A DNA stretch of 64,000 nucleotides from Rhizobacter sp. (lineage in GTDB: Bacteria; Pseudomonadota; Gammaproteobacteria; Burkholderiales; Burkholderiaceae_C). The notes under the pieces are model-generated. The model made no database searches and was not told where the DNA came from. It saw only the letters and a program-made list of their open reading frames with translations. The stretch is taken from contig JAHBZQ010000001.1 in assembly GCA_019635355.1 (NCBI GenBank), forward strand, positions 620,001 through 684,000, in the 5' to 3' direction. Below are positions 1 to 9,400 of this stretch, piece after piece; the first letter of the stretch is position 1; every line of letters starts with the position of its first letter. The translations under genes and the position numbers were made by a program.

Positions 1-263
1 ACGCGAAGCGCATGCCGCATGCGCAGGAGATCAACCGCGACATCGGCCTTGCTCTGGGCGGCATGCCTCGGGCGCAGGCCGTGTCATTGCTGGCCGAGGC
101 CGACGTGCCGGTCTTCGAAGTGCTGAGCCCGAGCGAGCTGCCCGACGGCGAGCAGTTCAGCGCCCGCGGCCTCTACACGCCCACCGACAGTGGCGCGCTG
201 TGCCGCTTCCCGGTGCGCATGGAGGGCGTGGGCGACCCACCCACGCACACGCAGACCGCCTGA
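1..263 (+). CDS. C-terminal fragment of a CaiB/BaiF-type (family III) CoA-transferase
   Basis: The reading frame is open from the left edge (first full codon at base 3) and stops at 261-263, so only about 87 C-terminal residues are visible. The order of a short helix (AVSLLAEADVPVFEV), a Ser-Pro-Ser-Glu-Leu stretch and a 'RGLY' segment followed by an Arg-Phe-Pro strand resembles the end of family III CoA-transferases, where a vPv.pV core precedes the closing domain. Such enzymes move CoA between carboxylic acids. The catalytic Asp lies upstream of the window, so activity cannot be judged. The next gene starts 27 bases downstream on the same strand. The family call is moderately sure; the substrate is unknown. 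Confidence 0.6.
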   Translation, partial: AKRMPHAQEINRDIGLALGGMPRAQAVSLLAEADVPVFEVLSPSELPDGEQFSARGLYTPTDSGALCRFPVRMEGVGDPPTHTQTA

Positions 264-290
264 TCGGCGTGGCCGAGATAATCGCCCGCC

Positions 291-1340
291 ATGTCGCACC
301 CCCCAGACTCCGCTGCGTTCGAGCAGGCCAAGGCCGCGTTCTTCGAGGGCCTCGCCCACCTGCAGGCGGGCCGCCTGGCCGAGGCCGAGCGTGCGTTCGA
401 GACCTCGCTGCGCCACGTGCCGGGCCGGGTGTCGACGCTCGTGAACCTCGCCGCGACGCGCGTGGCGCTCGACCGGCCCGCCGAGGCCATCGCCACCGCC
501 GACGAGGTGCTGGCCCTCGAGCCCGACAATGCCGACGCGCTGCTGCACCGCCGCTCGGCGCTCGGCAAGCTGGTGGAAGAGGCCGACCTGCTGCGTGACA
601 GCGGCCAGCTCGAAGCCGCACGCCTGCGCTACCGCGAGGCGCTCGCGCTCGGCGCCGACCCGCAGCTCATGGCCTACTGCCTCGCAAGCCTCGGCGATGC
701 CACCGCACCGCCCAGCTCGCCCGTGGCCTACGTGCAGGCCTTGTTCGACGACTACGCGGCCGACTTCGACCATCACCTTGTCGACGTGCTGCGCTACCGC
801 GTGCCCGAAGGGCTGGCCGCGCCGCTCGCGCAGCTGCACCCCGCGCCCTTTCGCTCGGCACTCGATCTCGGCTGCGGCACCGGCCTCTGTGGCCCGCTGG
901 TGCGCCCGCTGGTGCAGCGCCTGAGCGGCATCGACCTCTCGCCGCGCATCCTTGAGCAGGCGCGGGCACGCGGTGTGTACGACGCGCTGCACCTGGGCGA
1001 GATCGTCGAGCACCTGGCCCGCACTGACGAGCAGCACGACCTCGTGCTCGCGGCCGACGTGTTCATCTACCTCGGCGACCTGGCGCCGGTGTTCGCTGCG
1101 CTCGAGCGGGTGATGCCGGCGGGCGGCGTGTTCTGCTTCTCCGCCGAAACCTCGGGCGCGCCCGAAGAGGTGGGCTTCAGCCTGCAGCCCAGCCTGCGCT
1201 ACGCCCACCACGAAGGCCACCTGCTCGGGCTCGCCGAGCGCCACGGCTTCGCGCCGCTGCGCGTCTCGCGCGAGACGGTGCGCGAAGAGCAGCGCGAGCC
1301 CATCGAAGGCCTGCTGGTGCACCTGCAGCGCCGCGGCTGA
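291..1340 (+). CDS. TPR-repeat SAM-dependent methyltransferase
   Basis: This is a 349-residue protein. Residues 1-140 form helical tetratricopeptide-like repeats (LQAGRLAEAERAF, then PAEAIATADEVLALEPDN). A class I methyltransferase follows, with the SAM-binding motif LDLGCGTGLCG near residue 190, an acidic GIDLS strand and a VLAADVFIYLGDL segment. The substrate is unknown; TPR repeats usually bind a protein partner. The window encodes a clear paralogue in the T6SS operon (59357-60691) that shares LDLGCGTGLCGPLV and the RYAHH patch before the last domain. The start is the first ATG after the CoA-transferase stop. Fold confidence is high; no role is assigned. Confidence 0.85.
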   Translation: MSHPPDSAAFEQAKAAFFEGLAHLQAGRLAEAERAFETSLRHVPGRVSTLVNLAATRVALDRPAEAIATADEVLALEPDNADALLHRRSALGKLVEEADLLRDSGQLEAARLRYREALALGADPQLMAYCLASLGDATAPPSSPVAYVQALFDDYAADFDHHLVDVLRYRVPEGLAAPLAQLHPAPFRSALDLGCGTGLCGPLVRPLVQRLSGIDLSPRILEQARARGVYDALHLGEIVEHLARTDEQHDLVLAADVFIYLGDLAPVFAALERVMPAGGVFCFSAETSGAPEEVGFSLQPSLRYAHHEGHLLGLAERHGFAPLRVSRETVREEQREPIEGLLVHLQRRG

Positions 1341-1444
1341 ACTCCGCACGCCGGCCGACGCCGCGTTCCGGTGTCGTCCTACAGCGCGTGCGTGGCACGC
1401 GCGCGACCATCGCCCATCACCTCCATCGAAGTGCGAAGGTCGCC

Positions 1445-2044
1445 ATGTCATCGCTGTCACCTTGTTCGATCCGCTCGACCCGCCTTTGGGCACCTGTCGC
1501 GTTGGTGGCGCTGGCCGGCTGCGCCAGCCAGCCCCAGCCGCCGAGCGCCATCGTCATGCTGAACCCCACCGCCGGCCAGAAGGCCAACGGCGTAGTGCGC
1601 ATGGCGCAGGAGGGCGATCGCGTGGTGGTGCGGGCTCGTGTCTCGGGGCTGGCCCCCAACCGCGAGCACGGCTTCCACGTGCACGAGAAGGGCGACTGCT
1701 CGGCCCCCGATGCGAGCAGCGCCGGCGAGCACCTCAACCCGCAAGGCAAGCCGCACGGCGCGCCGCATGCCGATCACCATGCCGGCGACCTGCCGTCGCT
1801 GAAGGCCGATGCAGCCGGCGTGGCGGCCACGAGCTTCGAGGTGAAGGGCACGCTGCTCGGGGCGGGCGCGGCTGACCTGATGGGCAAAGCGCTCGTCGTG
1901 CACGCCGACCCCGACGACTACATGACCCAGCCTTCGGGCAACAGCGGCAAGCGCATCGCCTGCGGCGTGATCGCCTCGCCGGTGAAGCCGGGCGGCATCG
2001 GCGGCAACGCCGAAGGCAGCAAGACCATCCCGAAGCAGATGTGA
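1445..2044 (+). CDS. sodC: Cu/Zn superoxide dismutase, lipoprotein form
   Basis: SodC dismutates superoxide to peroxide and oxygen in the periplasm. The 199-residue product has a signal peptide with a LAGC lipobox (Cys26), so it should be lipid-anchored. The metal ligands are visible: HVHEKGDC gives two Cu-binding His and the first disulphide Cys, GEHLNPQGKPHG and HADHHAGDLP supply the bridging and Zn-binding His and Asp, VVHADPDDY gives another Cu-binding His, and RIACG holds the second Cys. ATG 1445 is preferred over an in-frame start at 1388 because it places the hydrophobic segment correctly. It stands alone between the methyltransferase and the small gene at 2073. Confidence 0.93.
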   Translation: MSSLSPCSIRSTRLWAPVALVALAGCASQPQPPSAIVMLNPTAGQKANGVVRMAQEGDRVVVRARVSGLAPNREHGFHVHEKGDCSAPDASSAGEHLNPQGKPHGAPHADHHAGDLPSLKADAAGVAATSFEVKGTLLGAGAADLMGKALVVHADPDDYMTQPSGNSGKRIACGVIASPVKPGGIGGNAEGSKTIPKQM

Positions 2045-2072
2045 TCCACACACCACCGCAGAGGAGCACGCC

Positions 2073-2399
2073 ATGCCCGAGAACCGTTGGAGCGACAAGC
2101 GCGAGCGCCAATACCAGCACATCAAGGACGGCCTCAAATCGAGCGGCAAGAGTGAGAAGCTGGCCGAAGAGATCGCGGCCCGCACCGTCAACAAGGAGCG
2201 CGCCCGCCACGGCGAAGCAAAAGAGGTGAGCCGCAGCTCGATCGACGACGTGTCGTCGGGCCACCGCGGCGGCAAACGCTCGCACAGCGGTGCCGGCGGG
2301 CGCACCTACGACCAGCTCTACAACGAGGCCAAGCGCCGCGGCATCAAGGGCCGGTCGAGCATGACCAAGGCGCAGCTTGAAAAGGCCGTGGGCCGCTGA
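2073..2399 (+). CDS. Small basic stress-type protein with a Rho-N/SAP-like C-terminus
   Basis: This 108-residue, highly charged protein begins with WSDKRERQYQHIKDGL, continues with EEIAARTVNKERARHGE, and ends with a helical QLYNEAKRRGIKG...MTKAQLEKAVG segment like the short helix-extension-helix modules of Rho N-terminal and SAP domains. Similar proteins are often listed in databases as 'plasmid stabilization' or 'Rho termination factor' proteins, but those labels are not experimental. A good Shine-Dalgarno (AGAGGAG) lies 7 bases before the ATG. Nucleic-acid binding is an inference from the C-terminal module; no enzymatic motif is present. Confidence 0.7.
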   Translation: MPENRWSDKRERQYQHIKDGLKSSGKSEKLAEEIAARTVNKERARHGEAKEVSRSSIDDVSSGHRGGKRSHSGAGGRTYDQLYNEAKRRGIKGRSSMTKAQLEKAVGR

Positions 2400-2466
2400 A
2401 CCGGCGCCGGCCGCACTTTGCGGCCGTGTGCAAAGTTTGCGGCAGCTCAGGGCGCCGTCGGAAAGT

Positions 2467-2838
2467 TCAGTGGTGCGAGTGCGTGCCGGCGGCCGTCTCG
2501 GGCCGGGCGGGGCGCTGGGCCATCGCGGCACATTCGCGTGCGCAGGCGCGGCAGGCGTCGGCGCAGGCCTGGCAGTGGTCCATCGCGTGCTGGTCGCATT
2601 CCTTCGCGCATTCGAGGCAGACCATCGCGCAGAAGGCGCAGGCGGCGCTGTCGAGTGCACTGCCGCGTGCCATGTAGCCGGCCGCGAGGCGGCACGCCTG
2701 TGCGCAGTCGATGTCGAGCGCGACGCAGCGCGCCATCAGCTTGGGTTGTGGCTCCTGCAGGCAGGCAATGGCGCAGCGGTCACAGGCGTCTGCGCAGGCG
2801 TTGCAGGCCTCGATGCAGCTCTGGTGGGAAGTGGCCAT
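2467..2838 (-). CDS. csp: Cysteine-rich four-helix-bundle copper-storage protein (Csp/DUF326 family)
   Basis: The 123-residue product has about 18 Cys spaced as CxxxC and CxxC along four amphipathic helices (ACNACADACDRCAIAC, DIDCAQAC, CAFCAMVCLECAKEC, CQACADACRACAREC). This is the signature of Csp proteins, which load many Cu(I) ions into the core of a helical bundle. It has no signal peptide, so it resembles the cytosolic Csp3 type rather than exported Csp1. A His-rich tail (HSHH) may add a metal site. It is divergent from the hydrolase gene at 3048 and shares a 209-base intergenic region with it. Copper storage is inferred from the family. Confidence 0.88.
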   Translation of the reverse strand: MATSHQSCIEACNACADACDRCAIACLQEPQPKLMARCVALDIDCAQACRLAAGYMARGSALDSAACAFCAMVCLECAKECDQHAMDHCQACADACRACARECAAMAQRPARPETAAGTHSHH

Positions 2839-3047
2839 GTCGGGACTCCTTCAAACGTGGGGGGAGTCCTCGGCGGGCAAGGTGCATTCCCCGTGAGTGC
2901 GGGTGGAAGACGGGCCTCGGGTCAGGAAGACTGCGTAGGCGAATTCGCACATGCGAATGGTGTGGGCCACCGATGGGCGAGAAGCGCGGTCTCGCTCACC
3001 ATTCGCTGCAACACCGACCGCAGTCTCTCTCTCGAAAGGAACGACAC

Positions 3048-3782
3048 ATGAACAAGATGATGGTTGCCCCCCAGGTGGTTGCCCCGTCGTTGGCCTTGCT
3101 GGGTGTGGAGCCGTTTCGAGCGGTGATCGAATACGCCGGCATGCACATGATGGACCGCGAAGCCCTGCCCGAGGGCGACGGCCACCCGGTCATCATCTTC
3201 CCCGGCCTGGCGGCCGACAAACGCTCGCTGGTGCCGCTGCGCAACTGCTGTGAAGCGCTGGGTTATGCGGTCTACGACTGGGAGCAGGGCTTCAACACCG
3301 GCCCCAAGGGCGACATCGACGAATGGCTGCACAACCTCGCCACGCACGTGCGCGGCGTGGCCACGATGCACAACCGCAAGGTGAGCCTCATCGGCTGGAG
3401 CCTGGGCGGCATCTATGCCCGCGAGATCGCCAAGCTGCAGTCGCCGCTGGTGCGGCAAGTGATCACGCTGGGCACGCCCTTCCTGTCGCGCGGCAGCGAG
3501 ACGAACGTGGGCTGGCTCTATCGCCTGGTGAACGGCAGTGCGCCGCTGGTGGACGACAAGCTCGCGGCGCGCCTGCGCGAGACGCCGCCGGTGCCCACGA
3601 CCTCCATCTACTCGCGCACCGATGGCGTGGTGGCCTGGGAGACCTGCCTGCTCGACGGCGACTGCGACGAGGGTGAGAACGTGGAGGTGGAGGGCAGCCA
3701 CATGGGCCTGCCCTGGAACCCGCAGGTGCTGCGGATCGTGGCCGGCCGGCTCGCGCGCAGCGAGGTCGGTGTGTCCGATTGA
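3048..3782 (+). CDS. Alpha/beta-hydrolase fold esterase/lipase-like protein
   Basis: This 244-residue protein has the nucleophile elbow GWSLGG in mid-protein, a probable acid in SRTDGVV and a probable catalytic His in GSHMGLPWNP, giving a plausible Ser-Asp-His triad. An early VIIFPGLAADK segment resembles the oxyanion strand of lipase-like hydrolases. There is no signal peptide, so it is probably cytosolic. ATG 3048 has AAAGGA at 3035-3040, 7 bases upstream. An upstream in-frame extension has no comparable ribosome site and was rejected. The substrate is unknown. Confidence 0.85.
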   Translation: MNKMMVAPQVVAPSLALLGVEPFRAVIEYAGMHMMDREALPEGDGHPVIIFPGLAADKRSLVPLRNCCEALGYAVYDWEQGFNTGPKGDIDEWLHNLATHVRGVATMHNRKVSLIGWSLGGIYAREIAKLQSPLVRQVITLGTPFLSRGSETNVGWLYRLVNGSAPLVDDKLAARLRETPPVPTTSIYSRTDGVVAWETCLLDGDCDEGENVEVEGSHMGLPWNPQVLRIVAGRLARSEVGVSD

Positions 3783-3801
3783 GGTAAGCGACCCTCACCT
3801 C

Positions 3802-3868
3802 CCGTTCGGGCTGAGCTTGTCGAAGCCAGCGTGTGGCACCGGCCCTTCGACAAGCTCAGGGCGAACGG
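3802..3868. repeat. REP-like palindrome, copy 1
   Basis: Two arms of about 25 bases, at 3802-3825 and 3845-3868, pair as CCGTTCG..CTGAGCTTGTCGAAG with its complement, interrupted by an internal GG/GG loop. The element lies between the convergent hydrolase and receiver-kinase genes. Closely similar palindromes occur at 15808-15872, 31543-31613 and 39159-39225. Copies 1 and 4 even share the loop core TGGCAC. Confidence 0.85.
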
Positions 3869-3894
3869 AAACGCGGACCGACGTTACAACGACA

Positions 3895-5010
3895 TCACCC
3901 CCGCGGCAGGCTCACGTCGAAGCGCGTGGGCAGCCCCGGCGCCGACGACACCTGGATCGTCCCCCCGTGCGCCTGCACGACCTGCTGCACGATGTAGAGC
4001 CCCAGGCCCAGCCCTTCGGTGCGGGCACTCTGCCGCTGCCCGCGCCGGAAGGGGTCGAAGATCGACGGCAGCAGCTCCGCGGGGATGTGCCCCTCGTTGA
4101 GCACCGACATCACCACCCGGTCGGCATGGCGGCCGTCGAGCTTCACGGTCACCGTGTCGCCGGTGCCGTGGCGCAATGCATTGCCGATGAGGTTGGACGC
4201 CACCTGCACGAGGCGGTCGCCGTCCCACGAACCGTGCAGGTCGCCTTCGGTGTCGACCTTCACATGGTGGTCGGGTGAGAGCACCAGGCGTTCCTGCACC
4301 ACCCCTTGCACCACCGAGGCCAGGTCGACCGGCGCGCGGGTGATCGGGATGCCGTGGCCTTGCCGCACGCGGGTCACGTCGAGCAGGTCTTCGATCATGC
4401 GGCCCATCCACTTGGCGCTGCGGGCGATGCGCTCGCCGATCTTCTGTGCGTCGTCGTCGTCGCGCTTCTCGAGGATCTTGGCCGAGAGCTGGATGGCCGA
4501 GAGCGGCCCGCGCAGGTCGTGGCTGAGCACGGCGGTGAACATCTCCTGGATGCGCAGCGAGTTGGTGCGCTCCTGCAGCTCCCACGCCAGCTGCTGCTTC
4601 TGGCGCCACAGCTGGAAGAAGACCTCGGCCTTGCTCTTGAGGATGTGCGGCTCGATGGGCTTGAAGAGGAAATCGACCGCACCGCTTTCGTAGCCCCGGA
4701 ACTGGCGGTGCCGGTCGTTGCTGCCGGCGGTGACGAAGATGATGGGCACGTCGCGCGTGCGCTGCACGCCGCGCATCATTTCGGCGAGCTGGAAGCCGTC
4801 CATCTCGGGCATCTGCACGTCGACAAGCGCGAGCGCAACGTCGTGCACGAGCAGGATCTCCAGCGCTTCGGTGCCCGAGCGGGCCTGCAGCAGCTCCACC
4901 TCGTCGTCGGCCAGCAGGGCCGAGAGGGCGTGCAGGTTTTCTGCCAGGTCGTCGACCAGCAGGCATTTCACCTTCGGGCGCGGCGCGGGGTGACGGTTGT
5001 CCAGGTTCAT
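3895..5010 (-). CDS. Receiver-histidine kinase (REC-HisKA-HATPase)
   Basis: This is a 371-residue soluble protein with an N-terminal receiver domain (VDD acidic pair near residues 19-21, phospho-acceptor Asp64 in VDVQMPEMDG, conserved Lys in FLFKPIEP), then a HisKA dimerisation domain with H-box SHDLRGPL and an ATPase domain with NLIGNALRHG and a GLGLGLYIV glycine box. It has no membrane segment, so it must receive its signal from a phosphodonor, most simply the hybrid kinase first in this operon. Its ATG overlaps the CheB stop by four bases (ATGA at 5007-5010), so translation is probably coupled. It is the last gene of the operon. Confidence 0.9.
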   Translation of the reverse strand: MNLDNRHPAPRPKVKCLLVDDLAENLHALSALLADDEVELLQARSGTEALEILLVHDVALALVDVQMPEMDGFQLAEMMRGVQRTRDVPIIFVTAGSNDRHRQFRGYESGAVDFLFKPIEPHILKSKAEVFFQLWRQKQQLAWELQERTNSLRIQEMFTAVLSHDLRGPLSAIQLSAKILEKRDDDDAQKIGERIARSAKWMGRMIEDLLDVTRVRQGHGIPITRAPVDLASVVQGVVQERLVLSPDHHVKVDTEGDLHGSWDGDRLVQVASNLIGNALRHGTGDTVTVKLDGRHADRVVMSVLNEGHIPAELLPSIFDPFRRGQRQSARTEGLGLGLYIVQQVVQAHGGTIQVSSAPGLPTRFDVSLPRG

Positions 5011-5588
5011 GTGCGGTGAGCGGCCAGGCCGCCGATCAATTGGGCGATGCCTGCCAACGGGAGCACGTGGTCCACCGGACTCGTTCGCAACGCAGATTCG
5101 GGCATGTAGGGGGAAAGGGCTTCCTGCGGCTCCTGCACGACGGTCGTGCCGCCGGCGCGGTGCACGGCGGCCAGGCCCGCGGCGCCGTCCTGGCTGGCGC
5201 CGGTGAGCACGACGGCGAGCAGGTGCTCGGCGTAGACGTCGGCTGCGGTCTCGAAGAGCACGTCGATCGACGGGCGCGAGTAGTGCACCGGCTCGTCGAC
5301 CGAGAGCGCGAAGCTCGGGCCCCGGTCGACGAGCAGGTGGTAGTCGGCCGGGGCGAAGTACACGTTGCCGGGCTCGATGGGCGCCTTGTCTTGCGCCTCC
5401 TGCACGGGCAGGGCGCATTGCCGCGAGAAGATCTCGACCAGCAGGCTGGGCTTCTCGCGTGGCAGGTGCAGCACCACGATCACCGGCACGGGCAGGGTGG
5501 GTGGCAGAGCGGGCAGCATCACTGCAAGGGCATCGACCCCACCGGCCGAGCCACCGATCACGACCGCCTCGATGCCTGCGGCGCTCAT
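5007..5588 (-). CDS. CheB-type protein-glutamate methylesterase domain, stand-alone
   Basis: The 193-residue product is only the CheB catalytic domain. It has Ser14 in GGSAGGVDAL, His41 in VLHLPRE and the Asp in TGASQDG, so all three catalytic residues of the CheB triad are present. The N-terminal receiver domain of classical CheB is missing, so control must be different. It would hydrolyse methyl-glutamate esters, or deamidate glutamine, on a receptor-like partner. It overlaps both neighbours by ATGA, with CheR upstream and the receiver-kinase downstream. Confidence 0.9.
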   Translation of the reverse strand: MSAAGIEAVVIGGSAGGVDALAVMLPALPPTLPVPVIVVLHLPREKPSLLVEIFSRQCALPVQEAQDKAPIEPGNVYFAPADYHLLVDRGPSFALSVDEPVHYSRPSIDVLFETAADVYAEHLLAVVLTGASQDGAAGLAAVHRAGGTTVVQEPQEALSPYMPESALRTSPVDHVLPLAGIAQLIGGLAAHRT

Positions 5589-6415
5589 GCCTCGCTCCTG
5601 CGCTGGAAGATCCGCTCCTGCGGCACGAAGTCGTCGAAGGCGTCGCGGTGCACCGAGAAGCGCAGCGACTCCTTGCTGCCGATGCCGAGGAAGCCCTTGC
5701 GGCACAGCGCCTCGCTGAAGAGGCCGATCGCCCGGTCCTGCAGCTGGCGGTCGAAATAGATGAGCACGTTGCGGCACGAAACCAGGTGCACTTCGGCGAA
5801 CACGCTGTCGGTGGCGAGGCTGTGGTCCGAGAAGACCATCTGCTTGCGCAGGGTCTTGTCGAACACGGCGCGCCCATAGGCCGCGGTGTAGTGGTCCGAC
5901 AGCGACGAGCGGCCACCGCTCTTCTGGTGGTTCTGCGTGTAGAGCGCGATCTGCTCCAGCGGGTAGACGCCGGCCTCGGCACGCTTGAGCGCGTCGGTGT
6001 TGATGTCGGTCGCGTAGATCAGCGTGCGCTCGAGCAGGCCCTCTTCGCGCAGCAGGATGGCCAGCGAATACGCCTCCTCGCCGGCGCTGCAGCCGGCCAC
6101 CCAGACCTTGAGCGAGGGGTAGGTGCGCAAGAGCGGCACCACCTCGTCGCGCAGCGCCTTGTAGTAGCCCGGGTCGCGGAACATCTCGCTCACCTGCACG
6201 GTGAGGTAGTCGAGCAGGGCCGGGAAGATGCTCGGGTCGTGCAGCAGCTTGTCTTGCAGCTGCGAGAGGGTGTTGCAGCCGAAGCGCGTCATCGCGCTGG
6301 CCATGCGGCGCTTGAGCGAGGCGAGCGCGTAGCCGCGGAAGTCGTAGTGGTACTTGTGGAAGATCGCGTCGATGAGCAGGCGAAGCTCGATGTCCTGGTC
6401 CCGGGTGGTGGGCAT
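5585..6415 (-). CDS. CheR-type protein-glutamate O-methyltransferase
   Basis: This 276-residue protein has the CheR layout: a helical N-terminal domain, then a SAM-binding domain with VWVAGCSAGEEAYSLAI, an IYATDIN strand and VSCRNVLIYFD. It would methylate glutamates on a receptor or sensor. No methyl-accepting chemotaxis protein is encoded in the window, so the substrate may be the adjacent hybrid kinase or a distant receptor. The ATG at 6415 lies 21 bases after the stop of the upstream kinase. Confidence 0.92.
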   Translation of the reverse strand: MPTTRDQDIELRLLIDAIFHKYHYDFRGYALASLKRRMASAMTRFGCNTLSQLQDKLLHDPSIFPALLDYLTVQVSEMFRDPGYYKALRDEVVPLLRTYPSLKVWVAGCSAGEEAYSLAILLREEGLLERTLIYATDINTDALKRAEAGVYPLEQIALYTQNHQKSGGRSSLSDHYTAAYGRAVFDKTLRKQMVFSDHSLATDSVFAEVHLVSCRNVLIYFDRQLQDRAIGLFSEALCRKGFLGIGSKESLRFSVHRDAFDDFVPQERIFQRRSEA

Positions 6416-6436
6416 GGGCGGGGTGCTCGGTTGGCG

Positions 6437-9400
6437 TCACTTGGGCATCCACACGCGCACGAGCGACAGGAGCTTCTCCACGTCGAGCGGCTTGGCGATG
6501 TAGTCGTTGGCGCCGGCGGCGAGGCAGCGCTCCTGGTCGTCGCGCATGGCCTTGGCGGTGAGCGCAATGATGGGCAGGCGCTTCCAGGCGGCGTCTTTCC
6601 GGATCTCGCGCATGGCGGTGAGGCCATCCATCTCCGGCATCATGATGTCCATCAGCACGAGGTCGATCGGCTCCTGCTTCGGGTCGCGGCTCTGGGCCAG
6701 CACGTCGAGCGCTTCGCGGCCGTTGCGGGCCAGCACGATGCTCGCGCCGCGCGGCTCGAGCACGCTCGTGAGCGCGAAGACGTTGCGCACGTCATCTTCC
6801 ACCACCAGGATGCGCCGGCCTTCGAGCGTGCTGTCGCGGTCGCGCACGTTGCGCAGCATCTGCTGCATCTCGGCGGGCAGGGCCGACTCCACCTGGTGCA
6901 GGAAGAGCGTCACTTCGTCGAGCAGGCGCTCGGGCGAGCGGGCGTCCTTGATGATGATCGAGCGCGAGAAGCGGCGCAGCTGCTGCTCTTCGTCGGTGCT
7001 GAGTGAGCGGCCGGTGTAGACGATCACCGGCGGGAAGGCGCTCTCGTCCTGCTCGGCCATGCGCTCCAGCAGCGTGTAGCCCGAGAGGTCGGGCAGGTTG
7101 AGGTCCATCACCATGCAGTCGAAGGTCGTGCCCTTGAGCGCCTCGAGCGCTTGCGCGCCGCTTTCCACCGAGGTGATCTGCACGCCTTCCACGTTGCGCA
7201 GCAGGTGCTCGATGCTCTCGCGCTGGCGGGCGTCGTCTTCCACCACCAGCACGCGGCGGATGCCCTGCGAGAACTTCGCCTCCAGCCGCTGCAGCGCCTC
7301 GATGATCTGCGAGCGCTTCACCGGCTTCAGGTCGTAGCCGAGCGCACCGCGCTCCAGGGCTTCGTGCGTGTAGTCGGCCACCGACAGGATGTGCACCGGG
7401 ATGTGCCGCGTCTGCGCGCTGTGCTTCAGCTGGTCGAGCACGCCCAGGCCCGAGTGGTCGGGCAGGTTCATGTCGAGAAGGATGGCGCGCGGCCGGTACA
7501 TCGCCGCCGCGGCGAGGCCATCGCTCGCGGTGTGCGTGATGACGCACTGGAAGCTCATCTCGCGCGCGAGGTCGCGCAGGATCAGCGCGAAGCGCGGGTC
7601 GTCTTCGATCACGAGCACGGTGCGCGAGTTGACGGTGAGCGCGGCGCGGTCGTCTTCGATCTGCGGCGCGGCCGGGGCGCGAGGCGCGGCGTGCGAGACG
7701 TACTGCGGCGGCGTCTCGGCCACGGGCGCCGGCGCCGGTGGGCGGGGCGCCATCGGCAGGCCGTTCGAGCGTGCGTCGGGCAGGTGCAGGGTGAAGACGC
7801 TGCCGCGCCCCGGCGTGCTCTGCACGGTGATGTCGCCGCCGAGCAGGCGCGCGAGGTCGCGGGAGATGGAGAGCCCGAGGCCGGTGCCGCCGTACTTGCG
7901 GTGCGTGCTGCCGTCGGCCTGGCGGAAGGCTTCGAAGATCAGCTCCTGCTGGCTCTCGGCGATGCCGATGCCAGTGTCGTGCACCGCGAAGGCCACGCCG
8001 CCCGCTTCGCGCGAGACGCGCAGCGAGACTTCGCCGCTCTCGGTGAACTTGAGCGCGTTGGAGAGCAGGTTCTTCAGGATCTGGCCGAGGCGCTGCCCGT
8101 CGGTCTTCAGGTGCGAGGGCACGTCGTCGCCGATGCCGAACGAGAGCGCCAGCCCCTTCTGCTGTGCCTGCGGCTCCAGTGTCTTGACGAGCCCCTCGAC
8201 TGCGGCGGCGAGCGGGATGTTCTCGAGATGCACCTCCACCTTGCCCGCTTCGATCTTCGAGAGGTCGAGGATGTCGTTGATGAGCGTGAGCAGGTCGTTG
8301 CCGGCGCCCGAGATGGTCTGCGCGTACTTGACCTGCTCTTCGCTCAGGTTGCCGTGCGGGTTGTCGGCGAGCAGCTTGGCGAGGATGAGCGTCGAGTTGA
8401 GCGGTGTGCGCAGCTCGTGGCTCATGTTGGCGAGGAACTCGGTCTTGTAGCGGCTGGCCCGTTCCAGCTCATCGGCGCGTTGCTGCAGCGCGGCCTGCGC
8501 CTGTGCCAGCTCGTCCTTCTGGTTCTCGAGCAGGGTGGCCTGGGCCGAGAGCTGCGAGTTGGTCTGCTCCAGCTCCGTCTGCTGCACTTCCATCTGAGCC
8601 TGCGAGGCCTTGAGGGCACGCTCCTGCTCTTCGAGTTCTTCGTTGCTGACGCGCAGCTCTTCCTGCTGCGCCTGCAACTCCTCGGCCTGGCGCTGGGTCT
8701 CTTCCAGCAGCTCTTCGAGCTGCGAGCGGTCGCGCGAGGCGCGCACGGCGATGGCGAGCTGCTCCGAGGCCTCGGCGAGCAGCCGGCGCTGCGGCTCCGA
8801 CACCGGCTGCAGGAAACCGAGCTCGATCACCGCCTGCACCCGGCCGTAGATCACCGCGGGGGCGATCAGCAGCTCGCGCGGCGAAGCGTTGCCGAGGCTG
8901 GAGCTCACCCGCAGGTAGCCCTCGGGCACGTCGGTGAGGTGCATCAGGCGCTTGTCTTTCGCGGCCTGGCCGAGCAGCCCGTCGCCGGGTTGCAGGGTCT
9001 CGGGGCGTTCGCCCGGGTCGACGGCATAGGTGGCTACGCGTTGCAGCCGGCCGTCGGGCTCGACGGTGTAGACGGCGCCCACCTTCGCACCGAGATAGCT
9101 GGCGAGGAAACCCAGCACGTTGTGGCCCAGCACGTCGAGACGCTGGTCGCCCTGCAGCGTGCCGGCGAGCGACGCCTCGCCCGCGCTCAGCCACAGCTGC
9201 CCTTCGCGGGTCAGGTGTTCGCGCGAGGAGCGATAGGCCGAATACAGGATGAGCGACAGCAGCACCGCCGCCGCCGCCCAGGTGACGATGTTGGAGTATT
9301 CGACGGCCGTCTGCCAGCGCTCCTGCTGCGTGGCGAGGTGGTTGCGCTCCTCCTGCTCGATGTCGTTGACCACGGTGCGGATGCGGTCCATCGTCGAACG

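Noticed and set aside
1388..1444. Upstream start for the superoxide dismutase
   Set aside because: It would put charged residues before the lipoprotein signal peptide and spoil it; ATG 1445 fits better.
3802..3868. TGGCAC in REP-like copies 1 and 4 as a sigma-54 -24 element
   Set aside because: No GC at the -12 position with correct spacing, and the sites lie between convergent gene ends.
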